The notes under the pieces are model-generated. The model worked only from the letters and a program-made list of their open reading frames with translations. It did not search any database and was not told the origin of the DNA. The translations under genes were made by a program, and so were the position numbers. Shown here piece after piece: positions 1 through 8,976 of a DNA stretch of 64,000 nt. Numbering within the stretch: position 1 is the first letter of the stretch; each line of letters begins with the position of its first letter. The stretch comes from JAFECT01 sp036501825 (GTDB lineage: Bacteria > Pseudomonadota > Alphaproteobacteria > Caulobacterales > Caulobacteraceae): positions 423,628 through 487,627 of the forward strand of contig DASXZP010000032.1 of the NCBI GenBank assembly GCA_036501825.1, in the 5' to 3' direction.

Positions 1-2387
1 AAGAGCTCGGTCTTGTCGTAATCGGTCTTGGCCAGAATTTGGCTAAGGTCGAATTCGACCGGACCCATCGGTGATTTCCACTTGATGCTGAGGCCACCCG
101 ACGCGCGAAGCGCCGCGTTATCCTTGATCAGATCATTGGGTACGCCCACCGAAGTGCGCTTGTAGACGTCGTCGAGAATGCCCTCGGTCCCGAAGTCGGT
201 GAACAAGGCGGTCTTGATCCCGTACTCCTCCGGCAAGCCGTTGGGGAACGCGAATTCGACCGTGCCGATAGCATACATGTTGCCGCCGAGGGCGTCGTGC
301 GTTCCAGTGTCGCGCGGCCCGATGCCCGCCACCTGGAAGCCGCGGAAGGTGTCGCCGCCCTTGAAGAAGCGGTCGTTGATGCGGACGGTGTCACCGTCCC
401 AGCCTTTGACGAAGCCAGCTAGGCCTTGGACGGTGAACACCCAGTTGCGGTTGAAGCCCCAGTACCAGGTGAACTCGCCTTCGGTCTTCAGGTACTTCAC
501 CTGGCCGCCGATGCCGGCGAAGTTCTGGCTGAACGTGCCCTTCCACCCGCGGGTCGGATAGATCGGGTCGTTGCGGCGGTCGGTCTTCAGGTCGTAGCCG
601 AACTGCGACGCCCAGAAATACCCGCGCTGCTGGCACAGGATCTCGTCGGTCAGACAGATCGAGTCGTCGACCTGCACGCCGTTCTGCAGGATCTGGTAGT
701 GGGTGTTGAAGTAGGTGTTGTAGTTGATCGGGAAACCGACGTGCACGCCGGCGCCGGTCGAGGTCGAGGTAAAGTCCGCCTCGTTGGCGAAATCGTAGCG
801 ATAGCTGAACGCCTGATAGCCGGCCTGCAGGTTGCGGCCGAGCCAGTGCGGTTCAGTGAACGATGCGTCCACCGTCTGCGACAGCGAACCGGTCTGCGCC
901 CGCAGACGAAGCTGTTCGCCGCGGCCGCGGAAGTTACGCTCGGTCACCCCGACGTCGAACAGGAACTTGTCGATCGACGAGAAGCCGACGCCGAACGAGA
1001 ACTCGCCGGTGGGCTGCTCTTCGACCTGCACCTGGACGATGGTCTTGTCCGGCGAATCGCCCGGGATCGTCTTAATCGAGACGTCCTTGAAGAAGCCGAG
1101 CGCGCGGATGTTGTTGCGCGAGCGGTCGAGCAGCACCTTGTTGTAGGCGTCGCCCTCGCTCATCAGCAATTCGCGGCGGATGACCGGGTCGATGGTGCGC
1201 GTGTTGCCGATGATGTCGACGCGCTGAACATAGATGTGCGGGCCTTCGCGCACGTCGAACACCAGATCGACGGTGCGTTTTTCGCGGTTCGGCGTCTCGC
1301 GCGGACGCACGTTGACGAACGCATAGCCGGCGGAGCCCGCGGCGAAGGTCAGCGCATCGATCGCGTCTTCGATCTTGTCGCTCTGGAACAACTGACCCTT
1401 ATGGATCGGCAGCAGCGCGCGCAGGAAGTCGGCGTCGAGCTTCTTGTTCTCGGTGATGACCTTGACTTCGCCGAAGGTATACTTGCGGCCTTCGTCCACC
1501 GTGAAGGTGATGTCGAAGTTCTTCTGGTCGGGCTTCAGCTCGGCCACCGCGGAGGTGACGCGGAAGTCGTAGTAGCCGCGGTTGGTGTAGTACTTCGACA
1601 GCTGCTCGCGGTCGTAGTCGAGGCGGTCCGGGTCGAAGTTGGTGTTCGACGACAGGAAGCGCCACCAATCCGATTCCTTGGTGACGACGACGTCGCGCAA
1701 CTGGCTGTCCGAGAACGCCTTGTTGCCGAGAATGTTGATCCGGCTGATGCCGGTCTTGCCGCCTTCGTTGATCTCGAAGATCAGGTCGACGCGCTTTTGC
1801 GGCAGTTCGACGATCTTCGGCGTCACCGTCGCATTGATGCGGCCGGCGCGACGATAAAGTTCGATGATGCGCGACACGTCCTGCTGGACGCGCGCCTTGG
1901 TGAACACGCTGCGCGGATGGATGGTGACTTCGTCGCGCAGTTTGGTTTCGGCCAGTGCGTGTTCGCCTTCGAACACCACCTGATTGACGATCGGGTTCTC
2001 GACCACCTTCACGGTCAGGTCGGAACCGGCGAGCGTCACCTGCACGTCCGAGAACAGTTCGGTGCGGAACAGGGTCTTGATCGCCAAGTCGATGCGCGCG
2101 CCGTCGACCGTGTCGCCGACGGCGATCGGCAGGTAGGAGGTGATCGTCTGGGTGTCGATCCGCTCGTTGCCCTGGACGATGATCCGGCTGACCACGCCGG
2201 ACTGCTGTTGCTGGGGCGCAGCTGGACCCGGAGCCGGCGCAGCAGCGGGCGGGGGCCCGGCGTCGGTCTGGGCGGCGGCGGGACCGCTCAGGGCCGCGCT
2301 GCCGGCCAGGGCGGCCAGGCTGACGCCCAAGGCAAGGGCGCGGACGCGGGGGGACGACGAGTTCAAAGGCATGCGTATGGTTACCAT
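1..2387 (-). CDS. bamA: Outer-membrane protein assembly factor BamA, 3' end beyond window
   Basis: BamA is the outer-membrane beta-barrel that inserts other barrel proteins. The frame encodes a signal peptide with an Ala-Gln cleavage region near residue 40, a Pro/Ala/Gln-rich linker, a series of POTRA repeats (first at SGVVSRIIVQGNERIDTQTI) and a C-terminal barrel containing GGDTFRGF and a late FGTEGILDDV strand. About 795 residues are visible and the frame is still open at base 1, so only the last few residues are missing. It follows rseP by 17 bases, as in many proteobacteria. The start is at 2387 or 2372 (MPLN). Neither has a strong ribosome binding site, so coupling to rseP is likely. Confidence 0.95.
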   Translation of the reverse strand, partial: MVTIRMPLNSSSPRVRALALGVSLAALAGSAALSGPAAAQTDAGPPPAAAPAPGPAAPQQQQSGVVSRIIVQGNERIDTQTITSYLPIAVGDTVDGARIDLAIKTLFRTELFSDVQVTLAGSDLTVKVVENPIVNQVVFEGEHALAETKLRDEVTIHPRSVFTKARVQQDVSRIIELYRRAGRINATVTPKIVELPQKRVDLIFEINEGGKTGISRINILGNKAFSDSQLRDVVVTKESDWWRFLSSNTNFDPDRLDYDREQLSKYYTNRGYYDFRVTSAVAELKPDQKNFDITFTVDEGRKYTFGEVKVITENKKLDADFLRALLPIHKGQLFQSDKIEDAIDALTFAAGSAGYAFVNVRPRETPNREKRTVDLVFDVREGPHIYVQRVDIIGNTRTIDPVIRRELLMSEGDAYNKVLLDRSRNNIRALGFFKDVSIKTIPGDSPDKTIVQVQVEEQPTGEFSFGVGFSSIDKFLFDVGVTERNFRGRGEQLRLRAQTGSLSQTVDASFTEPHWLGRNLQAGYQAFSYRYDFANEADFTSTSTGAGVHVGFPINYNTYFNTHYQILQNGVQVDDSICLTDEILCQQRGYFWASQFGYDLKTDRRNDPIYPTRGWKGTFSQNFAGIGGQVKYLKTEGEFTWYWGFNRNWVFTVQGLAGFVKGWDGDTVRINDRFFKGGDTFRGFQVAGIGPRDTGTHDALGGNMYAIGTVEFAFPNGLPEEYGIKTALFTDFGTEGILDDVYKRTSVGVPNDLIKDNAALRASGGLSIKWKSPMGPVEFDLSQILAKTDYDKTEL

Positions 2388-2403
2388 CGGCGAGCGGCGG
2401 ACA

Positions 2404-3630
2404 TCAGGAGACGAGCCCGCCGAGGAATTTGAACACGTTGAGCCTGGTTAGGTCGTTCCAGGTTGCGAACAACACTAGTCCAAACAGCAAAGCAAGACCG
2501 ACCTGGTAGCCGACCTCCTGGATGCGGGCCCGGAGAGGCTTACGTGCAACGGCTTCGTAGCCATAAAAGAGGAGATGCCCACCGTCCAGGACGGGGATGG
2601 GCAGGATGTTCAGGAAGCCGACGGCGACCGACACATAGGCCACGAGTTGCACCAGCCCGAACGCGACGTTGACGCTTTGCTCCTCCACGCCGCGCCCCCC
2701 TTCGATTGCGGTTTGCGTGACCCCCCTGGCCATTGTCACGGTCCGGATCGGGCCCCCGATCTGGTCGCCGGATTCCTTTCCCGTGAAAATGCGGCCGATA
2801 TAGGTCACGGTTGTTGCAACAATCACCCAGCTCTGATGCACGCCGAACCTAAGCGCGATAAGGGGATCGTAGCCCTGCAGACGCGCGTCCCTGGGGCTTC
2901 CCAGATAGAAGCCGAGTTGCCCCATGTGCTGGGTGCCGTTGATGGCGTCTGTCTGGATCACGCGTTTGGGCGTGGCGGTCAGGACCGTGGTCTGTCCGCC
3001 CCGGTCGACGGTGAACGCCAGCGGATCGCCCGAGTGCAGCAGGATGGTCAGGCGCACGTCGCCTTCGTTGTCGACCGGCCGGTCGCCGATCTTGGTGATC
3101 AGGTCGCCGGCCCGGAACCCGGCCGCCGCAGCGGGCGAGCCCGGGCTGACCGCCGAGACCCGTGGCGGCACCAGCGGCTCTCCGGCCGCCATGTAAGCCG
3201 CCCCGAACAGGACAATCGCGAGCACGAAGTTTGAGATCGGACCGGCGACGGCGATGAAGGCGCGCGCCCAGACCGGTTTGAAATGATAGTATTTTTTCTC
3301 GGCCCCGGGGCCTTGGTCGGCGATGATTTCCTGACGCATGTCCTCGAGGTCGCGCCCGTCCGGCACGCCTGCCACGTTCGGGTCGCCGGCGAACTTCACG
3401 TAGCCCCCGAGCGGGATCCAGCAGATCTGCCAGATCACCCCGGTCCTCGGGTTCTGCCAGGCAAAGATCGGCTTGCCGAAGCCCAGCGACGCCCGCTCGA
3501 CCTTCACCCCGCACAGCCGGGCGGCGAAGTAGTGCGCCAGCTCGTGGATGGTGATCACCACGGTGATCACGAATAGGAACGGGATTGCCGTCGTCAGAAT
3601 GAACGTCAGGACGGCCGTCACGAAATGCAT
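2404..3630 (-). CDS. rseP: Site-2 intramembrane zinc metalloprotease RseP (MmpA-like)
   Basis: This is an inner-membrane protease that cuts transmembrane substrates such as anti-sigma factors; the Caulobacter counterpart MmpA degrades the PodJ polarity factor. The 408 residues contain the zinc motif HELAH at about residues 29-33 in the first membrane helix, a single PDZ domain at roughly residues 145-220 (VSAVSPGSPAAAAGFRAGD), and the second catalytic motif NILPIPVLDGGHLLF near residue 350. Its length is typical of the family. It lies between dxr (23 bases upstream) and bamA in one operon. Confidence 0.96.
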   Translation of the reverse strand: MHFVTAVLTFILTTAIPFLFVITVVITIHELAHYFAARLCGVKVERASLGFGKPIFAWQNPRTGVIWQICWIPLGGYVKFAGDPNVAGVPDGRDLEDMRQEIIADQGPGAEKKYYHFKPVWARAFIAVAGPISNFVLAIVLFGAAYMAAGEPLVPPRVSAVSPGSPAAAAGFRAGDLITKIGDRPVDNEGDVRLTILLHSGDPLAFTVDRGGQTTVLTATPKRVIQTDAINGTQHMGQLGFYLGSPRDARLQGYDPLIALRFGVHQSWVIVATTVTYIGRIFTGKESGDQIGGPIRTVTMARGVTQTAIEGGRGVEEQSVNVAFGLVQLVAYVSVAVGFLNILPIPVLDGGHLLFYGYEAVARKPLRARIQEVGYQVGLALLFGLVLFATWNDLTRLNVFKFLGGLVS

Positions 3631-3653
3631 CTGAACGATTACCTCCTGCGGGA

Positions 3654-4859
3654 TCAGGCCGCTCTGACCAGGCCTCGGATCGCCTCCTCCGCGGTCCGGC
3701 GCGCCAGCCGGTCCACGTGGAGCGCGCCCTCGACCGGATCGGCCCCGGCGGCGGACTTCAGCTCTGGATCCCCCGCGGCCCGATCGAGCGTTTCTTCGGC
3801 CGCGGCGGCAATATCGAGAAAGCCCAAACGCCGGTCAAGAAAGGCCTGAACGGCGATCTCATTTGCCGCATTGAACACCGCCGGCGCGGTCCCCCCTGCC
3901 CTGAGCGCGGCGCGGGCGAGCCTGAGCGCCGGAAAGCGCTCCTCGTCCGGCTTTTCGAAGGTCAGGGCTCCGATGGCGGCGAGATCGAGCTTCGGCGCGG
4001 GCCAGGGCAGGCGGTCGGGCCAGGCCAGGGCGCAGGCGATCGGGGTGCGCATGTCCGGCGGGCCGAGCTGGGCCAGGGACGAGCCGTCCTCATACTCCAC
4101 AAGGGAATGCACGACCGACTGAGGGTGCACCAGCACCTCGATCCGGTCCTCGCCGGCGCCGAACAGATAGGAGGCCTCGATCATCTCCAGGCCCTTGTTG
4201 GCCATGGTGGCGCTGTCGACGGAGATCTTGGCGCCCATGCTCCAGTTGGGGTGGGCCACGGCCTGTTCGGGGGTGACGCCGGCCATCTGGGCGCGGGCCC
4301 AGGTGCGGAACGGGCCGCCCGAGGCGGTCAGGATAATTCGACGCAGGCGCCCCGCGCAGGCGTCGTGGAGCACCTGGAAGATGGCCGAATGCTCCGAATC
4401 AACCGGGATGACCGTGCCCCCGGCCGCGCGTGCGGTCTCCAGCAGGGCCGGTCCGCAGACGACCAGGCTCTCCTTGTTGGCCAGCCCCACGACCGCGCCG
4501 GAGCGCGCCGCGGCCCAGGTGGGTCGCAGGCCTGCGACCCCCACGATCGCGGCCATGATCCAGTCGGCGGGCCGTCCGGCGGCCTCGGCGACGGCGGCGT
4601 CGCCGGCGGCGGTCTCGATCCCGGACCCGGCCAGCCGCTCGCGCAGTTCCGGCAGCTTGCGCGCATCGGACACGACGGCGAGCTTGGGCCGCCAGTCCAG
4701 GGCCTGTTCGGCCAGCCGCACGACGTTGGAGCCGGCTGTCAGCGCCTCGACCTCGAAGGACCCGGAGCCCGCCTGCTGCGCCTGGCGCATCAGGTCCAGG
4801 GTCGAAACCCCCACCGAGCCCGTGGAGCCCAGCACCGTCACGCGGCGGCGCAGCGTCAT
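3654..4859 (-). CDS. dxr: 1-deoxy-D-xylulose 5-phosphate reductoisomerase
   Basis: Dxr converts DXP to 2-C-methylerythritol 4-phosphate with NADPH, the committed step of the MEP isoprenoid pathway and the target of fosmidomycin. The NADPH loop GSTGSVGVSTL sits at residues 11-21. VDSEHSAIFQ and the metal and substrate region MGAKISVDSATMANKG follow in the expected order. The 401-residue length is normal. Its start codon overlaps the cdsA stop as ATGA, so translation is probably coupled. The product feeds UppS, two genes upstream. Confidence 0.97.
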   Translation of the reverse strand: MTLRRRVTVLGSTGSVGVSTLDLMRQAQQAGSGSFEVEALTAGSNVVRLAEQALDWRPKLAVVSDARKLPELRERLAGSGIETAAGDAAVAEAAGRPADWIMAAIVGVAGLRPTWAAARSGAVVGLANKESLVVCGPALLETARAAGGTVIPVDSEHSAIFQVLHDACAGRLRRIILTASGGPFRTWARAQMAGVTPEQAVAHPNWSMGAKISVDSATMANKGLEMIEASYLFGAGEDRIEVLVHPQSVVHSLVEYEDGSSLAQLGPPDMRTPIACALAWPDRLPWPAPKLDLAAIGALTFEKPDEERFPALRLARAALRAGGTAPAVFNAANEIAVQAFLDRRLGFLDIAAAAEETLDRAAGDPELKSAAGADPVEGALHVDRLARRTAEEAIRGLVRAA

Positions 4860-5722
4860 GCCAGCCCCCAGTGGACGACGACCAGCTTGCAGGCGGCCAG
4901 GGCCACGACGGCGAACATCATGCCGTCCACACGGTCCATCAGGCCCCCGTGGCCGGGGATCAGGTTGCCCGCGTCCTTGACCCCGAAGCGGCGCTTCAAC
5001 ATCGACTCCCAGAGGTCGCCGGCCATGGTGGCCAGCGCCGCCAGCAAGCCTACGACCGCCGCGACCCGGGGCGAAAGGCCTACATCCAGATTGCGAAGAA
5101 ACGGCGCGATCCGCACCACCTCAGGGGCGTAGAGGGTGAAGATGACCGCGGCGCCGATCCCCGCGATCACCCCGCCGATGAAGCCCGACCAGGTCTTGTT
5201 GGGCGAGAACCGGGGCCAGAACTTGGGCCCCTTCAGCCAGCTGCCGATCAGATAGGCGCAGATGTCCGACGACCAGGCGATGGCGAACAGCAACAGCGTC
5301 CACCCCTCGCCCTCCGGCGACTTGCGCAACCACATCAGGACCACGCAGGGCCAGCCGACGTAGAGAACGCCGTAGGCGGTATCCAGCGGCGAGACCTTCA
5401 GCACCCGCGCATAGAGCGCGGCGGCCGCGGCGCCGAAGCCCAACAGCAGCAGAGCGGCCGGGAAGTTGTCCACGTAACCTGCGAACAAACCGGCGAGAAC
5501 GGCGAACATCACCGCCCCGCCGATGCGCACCGAGGCGCCGGGGGCGGACATGATGCCCCACTCCATCGACAGCAGGGCCGAGCCCACCGCCACCAACAGC
5601 AGGAACAGCCAGCCGCCCCAGATCACCGCCGCCGCGGCGCACGGAATCAGGACGAGCGCGGAAAGCACGCGCACGCCCAGGTCGTTCCATTGGACGGGCC
5701 TAGCCAGCGGCAAGGACGCCAT
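4856..5722 (-). CDS. cdsA: Phosphatidate cytidylyltransferase (CDP-diglyceride synthase)
   Basis: CdsA makes CDP-diacylglycerol from phosphatidate and CTP at the inner membrane, the precursor of all phospholipids. The 288 residues contain about eight hydrophobic helices and the family signature near the C-terminus (SMLKRRFGVKDAG followed by PGHGGLMDR). The start overlaps the end of uppS by 23 bases and the stop overlaps the dxr start by 4 bases, so the three genes form one translational block. Confidence 0.96.
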   Translation of the reverse strand: MASLPLARPVQWNDLGVRVLSALVLIPCAAAAVIWGGWLFLLLVAVGSALLSMEWGIMSAPGASVRIGGAVMFAVLAGLFAGYVDNFPAALLLLGFGAAAAALYARVLKVSPLDTAYGVLYVGWPCVVLMWLRKSPEGEGWTLLLFAIAWSSDICAYLIGSWLKGPKFWPRFSPNKTWSGFIGGVIAGIGAAVIFTLYAPEVVRIAPFLRNLDVGLSPRVAAVVGLLAALATMAGDLWESMLKRRFGVKDAGNLIPGHGGLMDRVDGMMFAVVALAACKLVVVHWGLA

Positions 5723-6494
5723 GGGCGCCTAGCCCGCCGAAGCGGCGTTCGCGCCGGCGATACTCTTCGATCGCGTCGGTCAGGGCCTGCGGGCCATAGT
5801 CGGGCCAGAGCACGTCCTGGAACACGAATTCGGCGTAAGCCGCTTCCCACAAAAGAAAATTCGAAATCCGCCGCTCGCCCGAAGTGCGCACGACCAGGTC
5901 CACCGGCGGGCCGCCGGCGGTGGCCAGCAGCGAGGCGAAGCGGCCCTCGTCCAGGCTCTCGGGATCGGCGCCGGCGGCGACCTCGCGGGCGAACTTGCGC
6001 GCCGCGTCCACCAGGTCGGCCCGGGCCCCGTAGTTGAAGGCCACCTGCAGCAGGAAGCGGTCGTTATGGGCGGTCTCGCGCTCGGCCCGCTCGACGATGT
6101 CGCAGATATCCGGCGGAAGCCCTTCACGACGCCCGAGAATTCTGACCCGCACCCCCTCGCGCGACAGCCGCGCCAGGTCGGTCTGGACGTAGAGCTTCAC
6201 CAGCCCCATCAACTCGGACACCTCGGCCACGGGCCGGCGCCAGTTCTCGGTGGAGAAGCCGAAGACGGTCAGGCATTCGACGCCCAGGTGCGGCGCCGCC
6301 TCGACGGTGCGCTTCAGGGCGTTGACGCCCGCCCGGTGGCCCAACGTGCGGGGCATGCCGCGCGCCTTAGCCCAACGCCCGTTGCCGTCCATGATGATGG
6401 CGATGTGGCGCGGTCCGCCCGGACAAGGGTCGGCGGGCGATGGAGCCTGGGGCTCCGCCGCGGGGGAAGACGGTCTGTCGGACGCCGGCGCCAT
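5700..6494 (-). CDS. uppS: Isoprenyl transferase (undecaprenyl diphosphate synthase)
   Basis: UppS condenses isopentenyl diphosphate units into the C55 carrier lipid for peptidoglycan and surface polysaccharides. Conserved motifs are IIMDGNGRWAKARGMPR at about residue 33, FGFSTENWRRP, and RTSGERRISNFLLWEAAYAE near the C-terminus. The first 28 residues (Pro/Ala/Ser rich) lie before the conserved core, so the true start could be slightly downstream. It follows frr by 33 bases and overlaps cdsA. Confidence 0.96.
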   Translation of the reverse strand: MAPASDRPSSPAAEPQAPSPADPCPGGPRHIAIIMDGNGRWAKARGMPRTLGHRAGVNALKRTVEAAPHLGVECLTVFGFSTENWRRPVAEVSELMGLVKLYVQTDLARLSREGVRVRILGRREGLPPDICDIVERAERETAHNDRFLLQVAFNYGARADLVDAARKFAREVAAGADPESLDEGRFASLLATAGGPPVDLVVRTSGERRISNFLLWEAAYAEFVFQDVLWPDYGPQALTDAIEEYRRRERRFGGLGAHGVLAAG

Positions 6495-6527
6495 GCGCGG
6501 CCTTCTCCCGGAAGACGGTCTGCGCCG

Positions 6528-7094
6528 TCAAACCTGCATGATCTCTTGTTCTTTGATTTTCAAGGCTTCGTCGACCCGCTTGATGGCCGCGTCGGTGAGC
6601 TTCTGGACCTCGGTGTCCATGTGCTTGTGCTCGTCCTCGCTGATGGCGTGGTCCTTCTCCGCCTTCTTCAGCGCATCCATGGCGTCGCGGCGGACGTTGC
6701 GCACCGCGATCCGCTGGGTTTCGGCGTACTTGCCGGCCAGCTTGGCGATGTCCTTGCGCCGTTCCTCGGTGAGGGCGGGGATCGGGATGCGCAGCAGGTT
6801 GCCCTCGGTGATAGGATTCAGGCCCAAGCCCGCGTTGCGAATGGCCTTTTCGGTCGAGACGACCAGGCCCTTGTCCCACACGCTGACGGTGATCATCCGC
6901 GGTTCGGGCACGCTGATCGAGCCCACCTGGTTCAGCGGCATGGACGAGCCGTAGGCGTCCACGTGGATGGGATCCAGCAGGGCGGCCGACGCGCGGCCGG
7001 TGCGCAGGCCGGCGAACTCGTCCTTCAGGGTCTGGACGGCCTTGTCCATGCGGTCCTTGAAGCCGGCCAGATTCGGTTTTCCGTCAGTGCTCAT
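6528..7094 (-). CDS. frr: Ribosome recycling factor
   Basis: RRF splits post-termination ribosomes together with EF-G. The 188 residues match the usual length of about 185. Family sequence includes GRASAALLDPIHVDAYGS, VPEPRMITVSVWDKG and, in the C-terminal helix, RRDAMDALKKAEKDHAISED. It lies 37 bases downstream of pyrH, the standard bacterial order. Confidence 0.97.
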   Translation of the reverse strand: MSTDGKPNLAGFKDRMDKAVQTLKDEFAGLRTGRASAALLDPIHVDAYGSSMPLNQVGSISVPEPRMITVSVWDKGLVVSTEKAIRNAGLGLNPITEGNLLRIPIPALTEERRKDIAKLAGKYAETQRIAVRNVRRDAMDALKKAEKDHAISEDEHKHMDTEVQKLTDAAIKRVDEALKIKEQEIMQV

Positions 7095-7131
7095 GGGCTC
7101 TTGCTCAGTGTGGCTCTTGGTCGGTGTGGTC

Positions 7132-7878
7132 TCAGGTCTGTTCGCAGATGACCGTGTGCACGCCCTCGCCGGTCAGCACGTCCAGCAGGGCGCCGCGCTC
7201 GCGGATGGAGAAGACGACGATCGGCACCTTGTTCTCGCGCATCAGCGAGATGGCGGACGCGTCCATGACCTTCAGGTCCTTGGCCAGGACCTCGAGGTAG
7301 GTCAGGCGGTCGAAGCGTTTGGCGGTCGGGTCCTTCTTGGGGTCGGCGGTGTAGACGCCGTCGACGCTGGTGCCCTTGAACAGGGCGTCGCAGCCCATCT
7401 CGGCGGCGCGCAGGGCCGCGGCGGTGTCGGTGGTGAAGAACGGGTTGCCGGTGCCGGCGGCGAAGATCACCACCCGGCCCTTTTCCAGGTGCCGCACCGC
7501 GCGCCGGCGGATGTAGCTCTCGCAGATCGACTGCATCGGGATGGCCGACTGGACCCGGGTGTCGACCCCGATCTTCTCCAGCGCGTTCTGCATAGCCAGC
7601 GCGTTCATCACCGTGGCCAGCATGCCCATGTAGTCGGCCGAGGCGCGCTCCATCCCGCCCGCTGCCTTCGACAGGCCGCGGAAGATGTTGCCGCCGCCGA
7701 TCACCAGGCACAGCTCGACCCCGTGGCGGACCACCTCCGCCACCTCGGCGGCGACGGCGTCCACGGTCTTCATGTCGATCCCGTACCCCTGGTCCCCCAT
7801 CAGCACCTCGCCGGAGATCTTCAGCAGAATCTTCCGGTAGTGAGGGGTGCGCAGCGGCGTCGGTTGCGAGACGGTCAT
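7132..7878 (-). CDS. pyrH: UMP kinase
   Basis: PyrH phosphorylates UMP to UDP. It is an amino-acid-kinase-fold enzyme of 248 residues with KISGEVLMGDQGYGID, the nucleotide loop LVIGGGNIFRG, and FAAGTGNPFFTTDTAAALRA, all diagnostic. It is the first gene of the minus-strand block that ends in bamA. In most relatives it follows tsf directly; here rpsB-tsf lies about 1.1 kb away and faces the other way. Confidence 0.97.
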   Translation of the reverse strand: MTVSQPTPLRTPHYRKILLKISGEVLMGDQGYGIDMKTVDAVAAEVAEVVRHGVELCLVIGGGNIFRGLSKAAGGMERASADYMGMLATVMNALAMQNALEKIGVDTRVQSAIPMQSICESYIRRRAVRHLEKGRVVIFAAGTGNPFFTTDTAAALRAAEMGCDALFKGTSVDGVYTADPKKDPTAKRFDRLTYLEVLAKDLKVMDASAISLMRENKVPIVVFSIRERGALLDVLTGEGVHTVICEQT

Positions 7879-7950
7879 AAACCGTGGGGTTAGGCCGTTC
7901 CGCGCGTGGCGACAAGACGGGAAGCGTGGGGGGTTTGGCGTGGGGAGGAA

Positions 7951-7986
7951 GAGAGTCCACGGACCACACGGAAAACACGGAAAAGG
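7951..7986. repeat. Terminal repeat copy 1 of the GxxExxY cassette
   Basis: The top strand carries a 29-base unit beginning GAGTCCACGGACCACACGG and ending ACACGGA. A copy in inverted orientation lies at 8366-8397 on the other side of the GxxExxY gene, and a third solitary copy is at 22157-22190. It sits 8 bases beyond the GxxExxY stop codon and within the leader of pyrH. Confidence 0.8.
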
Positions 7987-7993
7987 GCTAGCG

Positions 7994-8365
7994 CTACATC
8001 ACGAGACGCTCGATGCGCGCCATCGGCGCGCATCCGAAATTGACAAGAAATCCAAGCTTTAACTTGGTCGCCTTCAGATAGTTCAGCACCTGACTGCGGT
8101 GCTCAGGGGTCGTCTCGCGGACGGCTTTCAACTCAACGATAATCTGATCGTAGCAAATGAAGTCGGGAATGTAGGTCTGTTTGAGTCTGACGCCTCGGTA
8201 GGACAAGTGAAGAGCCTGCGTCGTCTGGAACGGGATGCCGCGCCGCTCAAACTCGATGACCAAACACTCGTGGTACACCGCCTCAAGGAAGCCGTGCCCC
8301 ATCTCGCGGCTCACGTCGAAGATCGCTCCGCGCAGTTCAAACGTCTCGGCCTCAAGCTGAAGCAC
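7994..8365 (-). CDS. GxxExxY protein (PD-(D/E)xK-like, function unknown)
   Basis: The 123-residue product carries the family signature as GFLEAVY near residue 27, and then the nuclease-like core IPDFICYDQIIVELKAV, where D, E and K have the spacing of a PD-(D/E)xK active site. The family's function is not established. I chose the GTG at 8365 because it gives the usual family length of about 125. The frame stays open upstream through the repeat at 8366-8397, which would add Ser-Thr-Asp-His-Thr-Glu-Asn-Thr-Asp, with a possible TTG at 8422. The gene is enclosed by inverted copies of the same repeat, so it may be a small mobile cassette. Confidence 0.85.
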   Translation of the reverse strand: MLQLEAETFELRGAIFDVSREMGHGFLEAVYHECLVIEFERRGIPFQTTQALHLSYRGVRLKQTYIPDFICYDQIIVELKAVRETTPEHRSQVLNYLKATKLKLGFLVNFGCAPMARIERLVM

Positions 8366-8397
8366 GTCCGTGTTTTCCGTGTGGTCCGTGGACTCCC
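8366..8397. repeat. Terminal repeat copy 2 of the GxxExxY cassette
   Basis: This is the same 29-base unit as at 7951-7986 but in reverse orientation, so the pair points inward around the gene. Read in the gene's frame it encodes acidic and hydroxyl residues (TDHTENTD) directly before the likely start codon. Confidence 0.8.
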
Positions 8398-8445
8398 TTA
8401 CTATAGAACATATCAGGAACAACGCAAGTCGGAGAATAGGTCGAT

Positions 8446-8796
8446 CTAGCGCGTGAGCCAGTCGCGCAGGGCGGCGGCGTTGTTGTGGGTTTCGTCCTTC
8501 GAGGCGTAGATCAGGGTGACCTTGCCCGCGTGCATTTTGGCGCGCAGTTCCGCGACCGCGGCCTGTTGGGCTTCGCCCTTCAGCTCGGCGGCGTAGGCCT
8601 TTACGAAGGCCGGCCAGTCGTCGGGGTGGCCGTGGTAGCGTTTCCTCAGGGCTTCGCTGGGCGACAGGTCTTTCAGCCAGAGGTCGATCCCGGCCTTGTC
8701 CTTGGTCACGCCGCGGGGCCACAGGCGGTCCACGAGAATCCGGCAGCCGTCCGCCTTGGCCGGCGGGTCGTAGGCGCGTTTCAGGGCGATGGTCAT
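8446..8796 (-). CDS. DUF488 family protein
   Basis: The 116-residue product matches DUF488: ILVDRLWPRGVTKDKAGIDL near the N-terminus, LSPSEALRKRYHG in the middle, and LIYASKDETHNNAAALRDWL at the C-terminus. The role is unknown; small DUF488 proteins occur as single genes in many proteobacteria. The ATG at 8796 was chosen over an in-frame TTG at 8802 because a TAGGA-like site lies just upstream. It is transcribed divergently from rpsB. Confidence 0.88.
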   Translation of the reverse strand: MTIALKRAYDPPAKADGCRILVDRLWPRGVTKDKAGIDLWLKDLSPSEALRKRYHGHPDDWPAFVKAYAAELKGEAQQAAVAELRAKMHAGKVTLIYASKDETHNNAAALRDWLTR

Positions 8797-8802
8797 GGCC
8801 AA

Positions 8803-8976
8803 TCCTACCTGCTGCGGCCCCTTCGCACTTGCGAAATCCCGCGCGATCCCTTAAACGGCGCGCCCATCACGCACGTAGGCGCTCGGGCCGGTCGGGGAGT
8901 TCCCGCCAGGTCCGTTCCGAGGTCCAAAACCGGACTTTTGCCTGCGGAGGCCCATCGGAAGAAGGAAGACGACCCC
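8803..8976 (+). promoter_or_regulatory. rpsB upstream and leader region
   Basis: This gap of about 170 bases is shared by DUF488 and rpsB. A small stem pairs GTCCG (8910-8914) with CGGAC (8931-8935), and a purine-rich ribosome binding site AAGAAGGAAG lies at 8959-8968, 8 bases before the rpsB ATG. The promoter must lie here because the upstream gene is divergent. Autoregulation through the leader, known for S2 in other bacteria, is possible but not shown by the sequence. Confidence 0.4.

Noticed and set aside
426..2432. A 668-residue open frame on the plus strand
   Set aside because: It lies antisense to bamA, whose minus-strand translation shows clear POTRA and barrel motifs. The plus frame is an artefact of GC-rich codon use.
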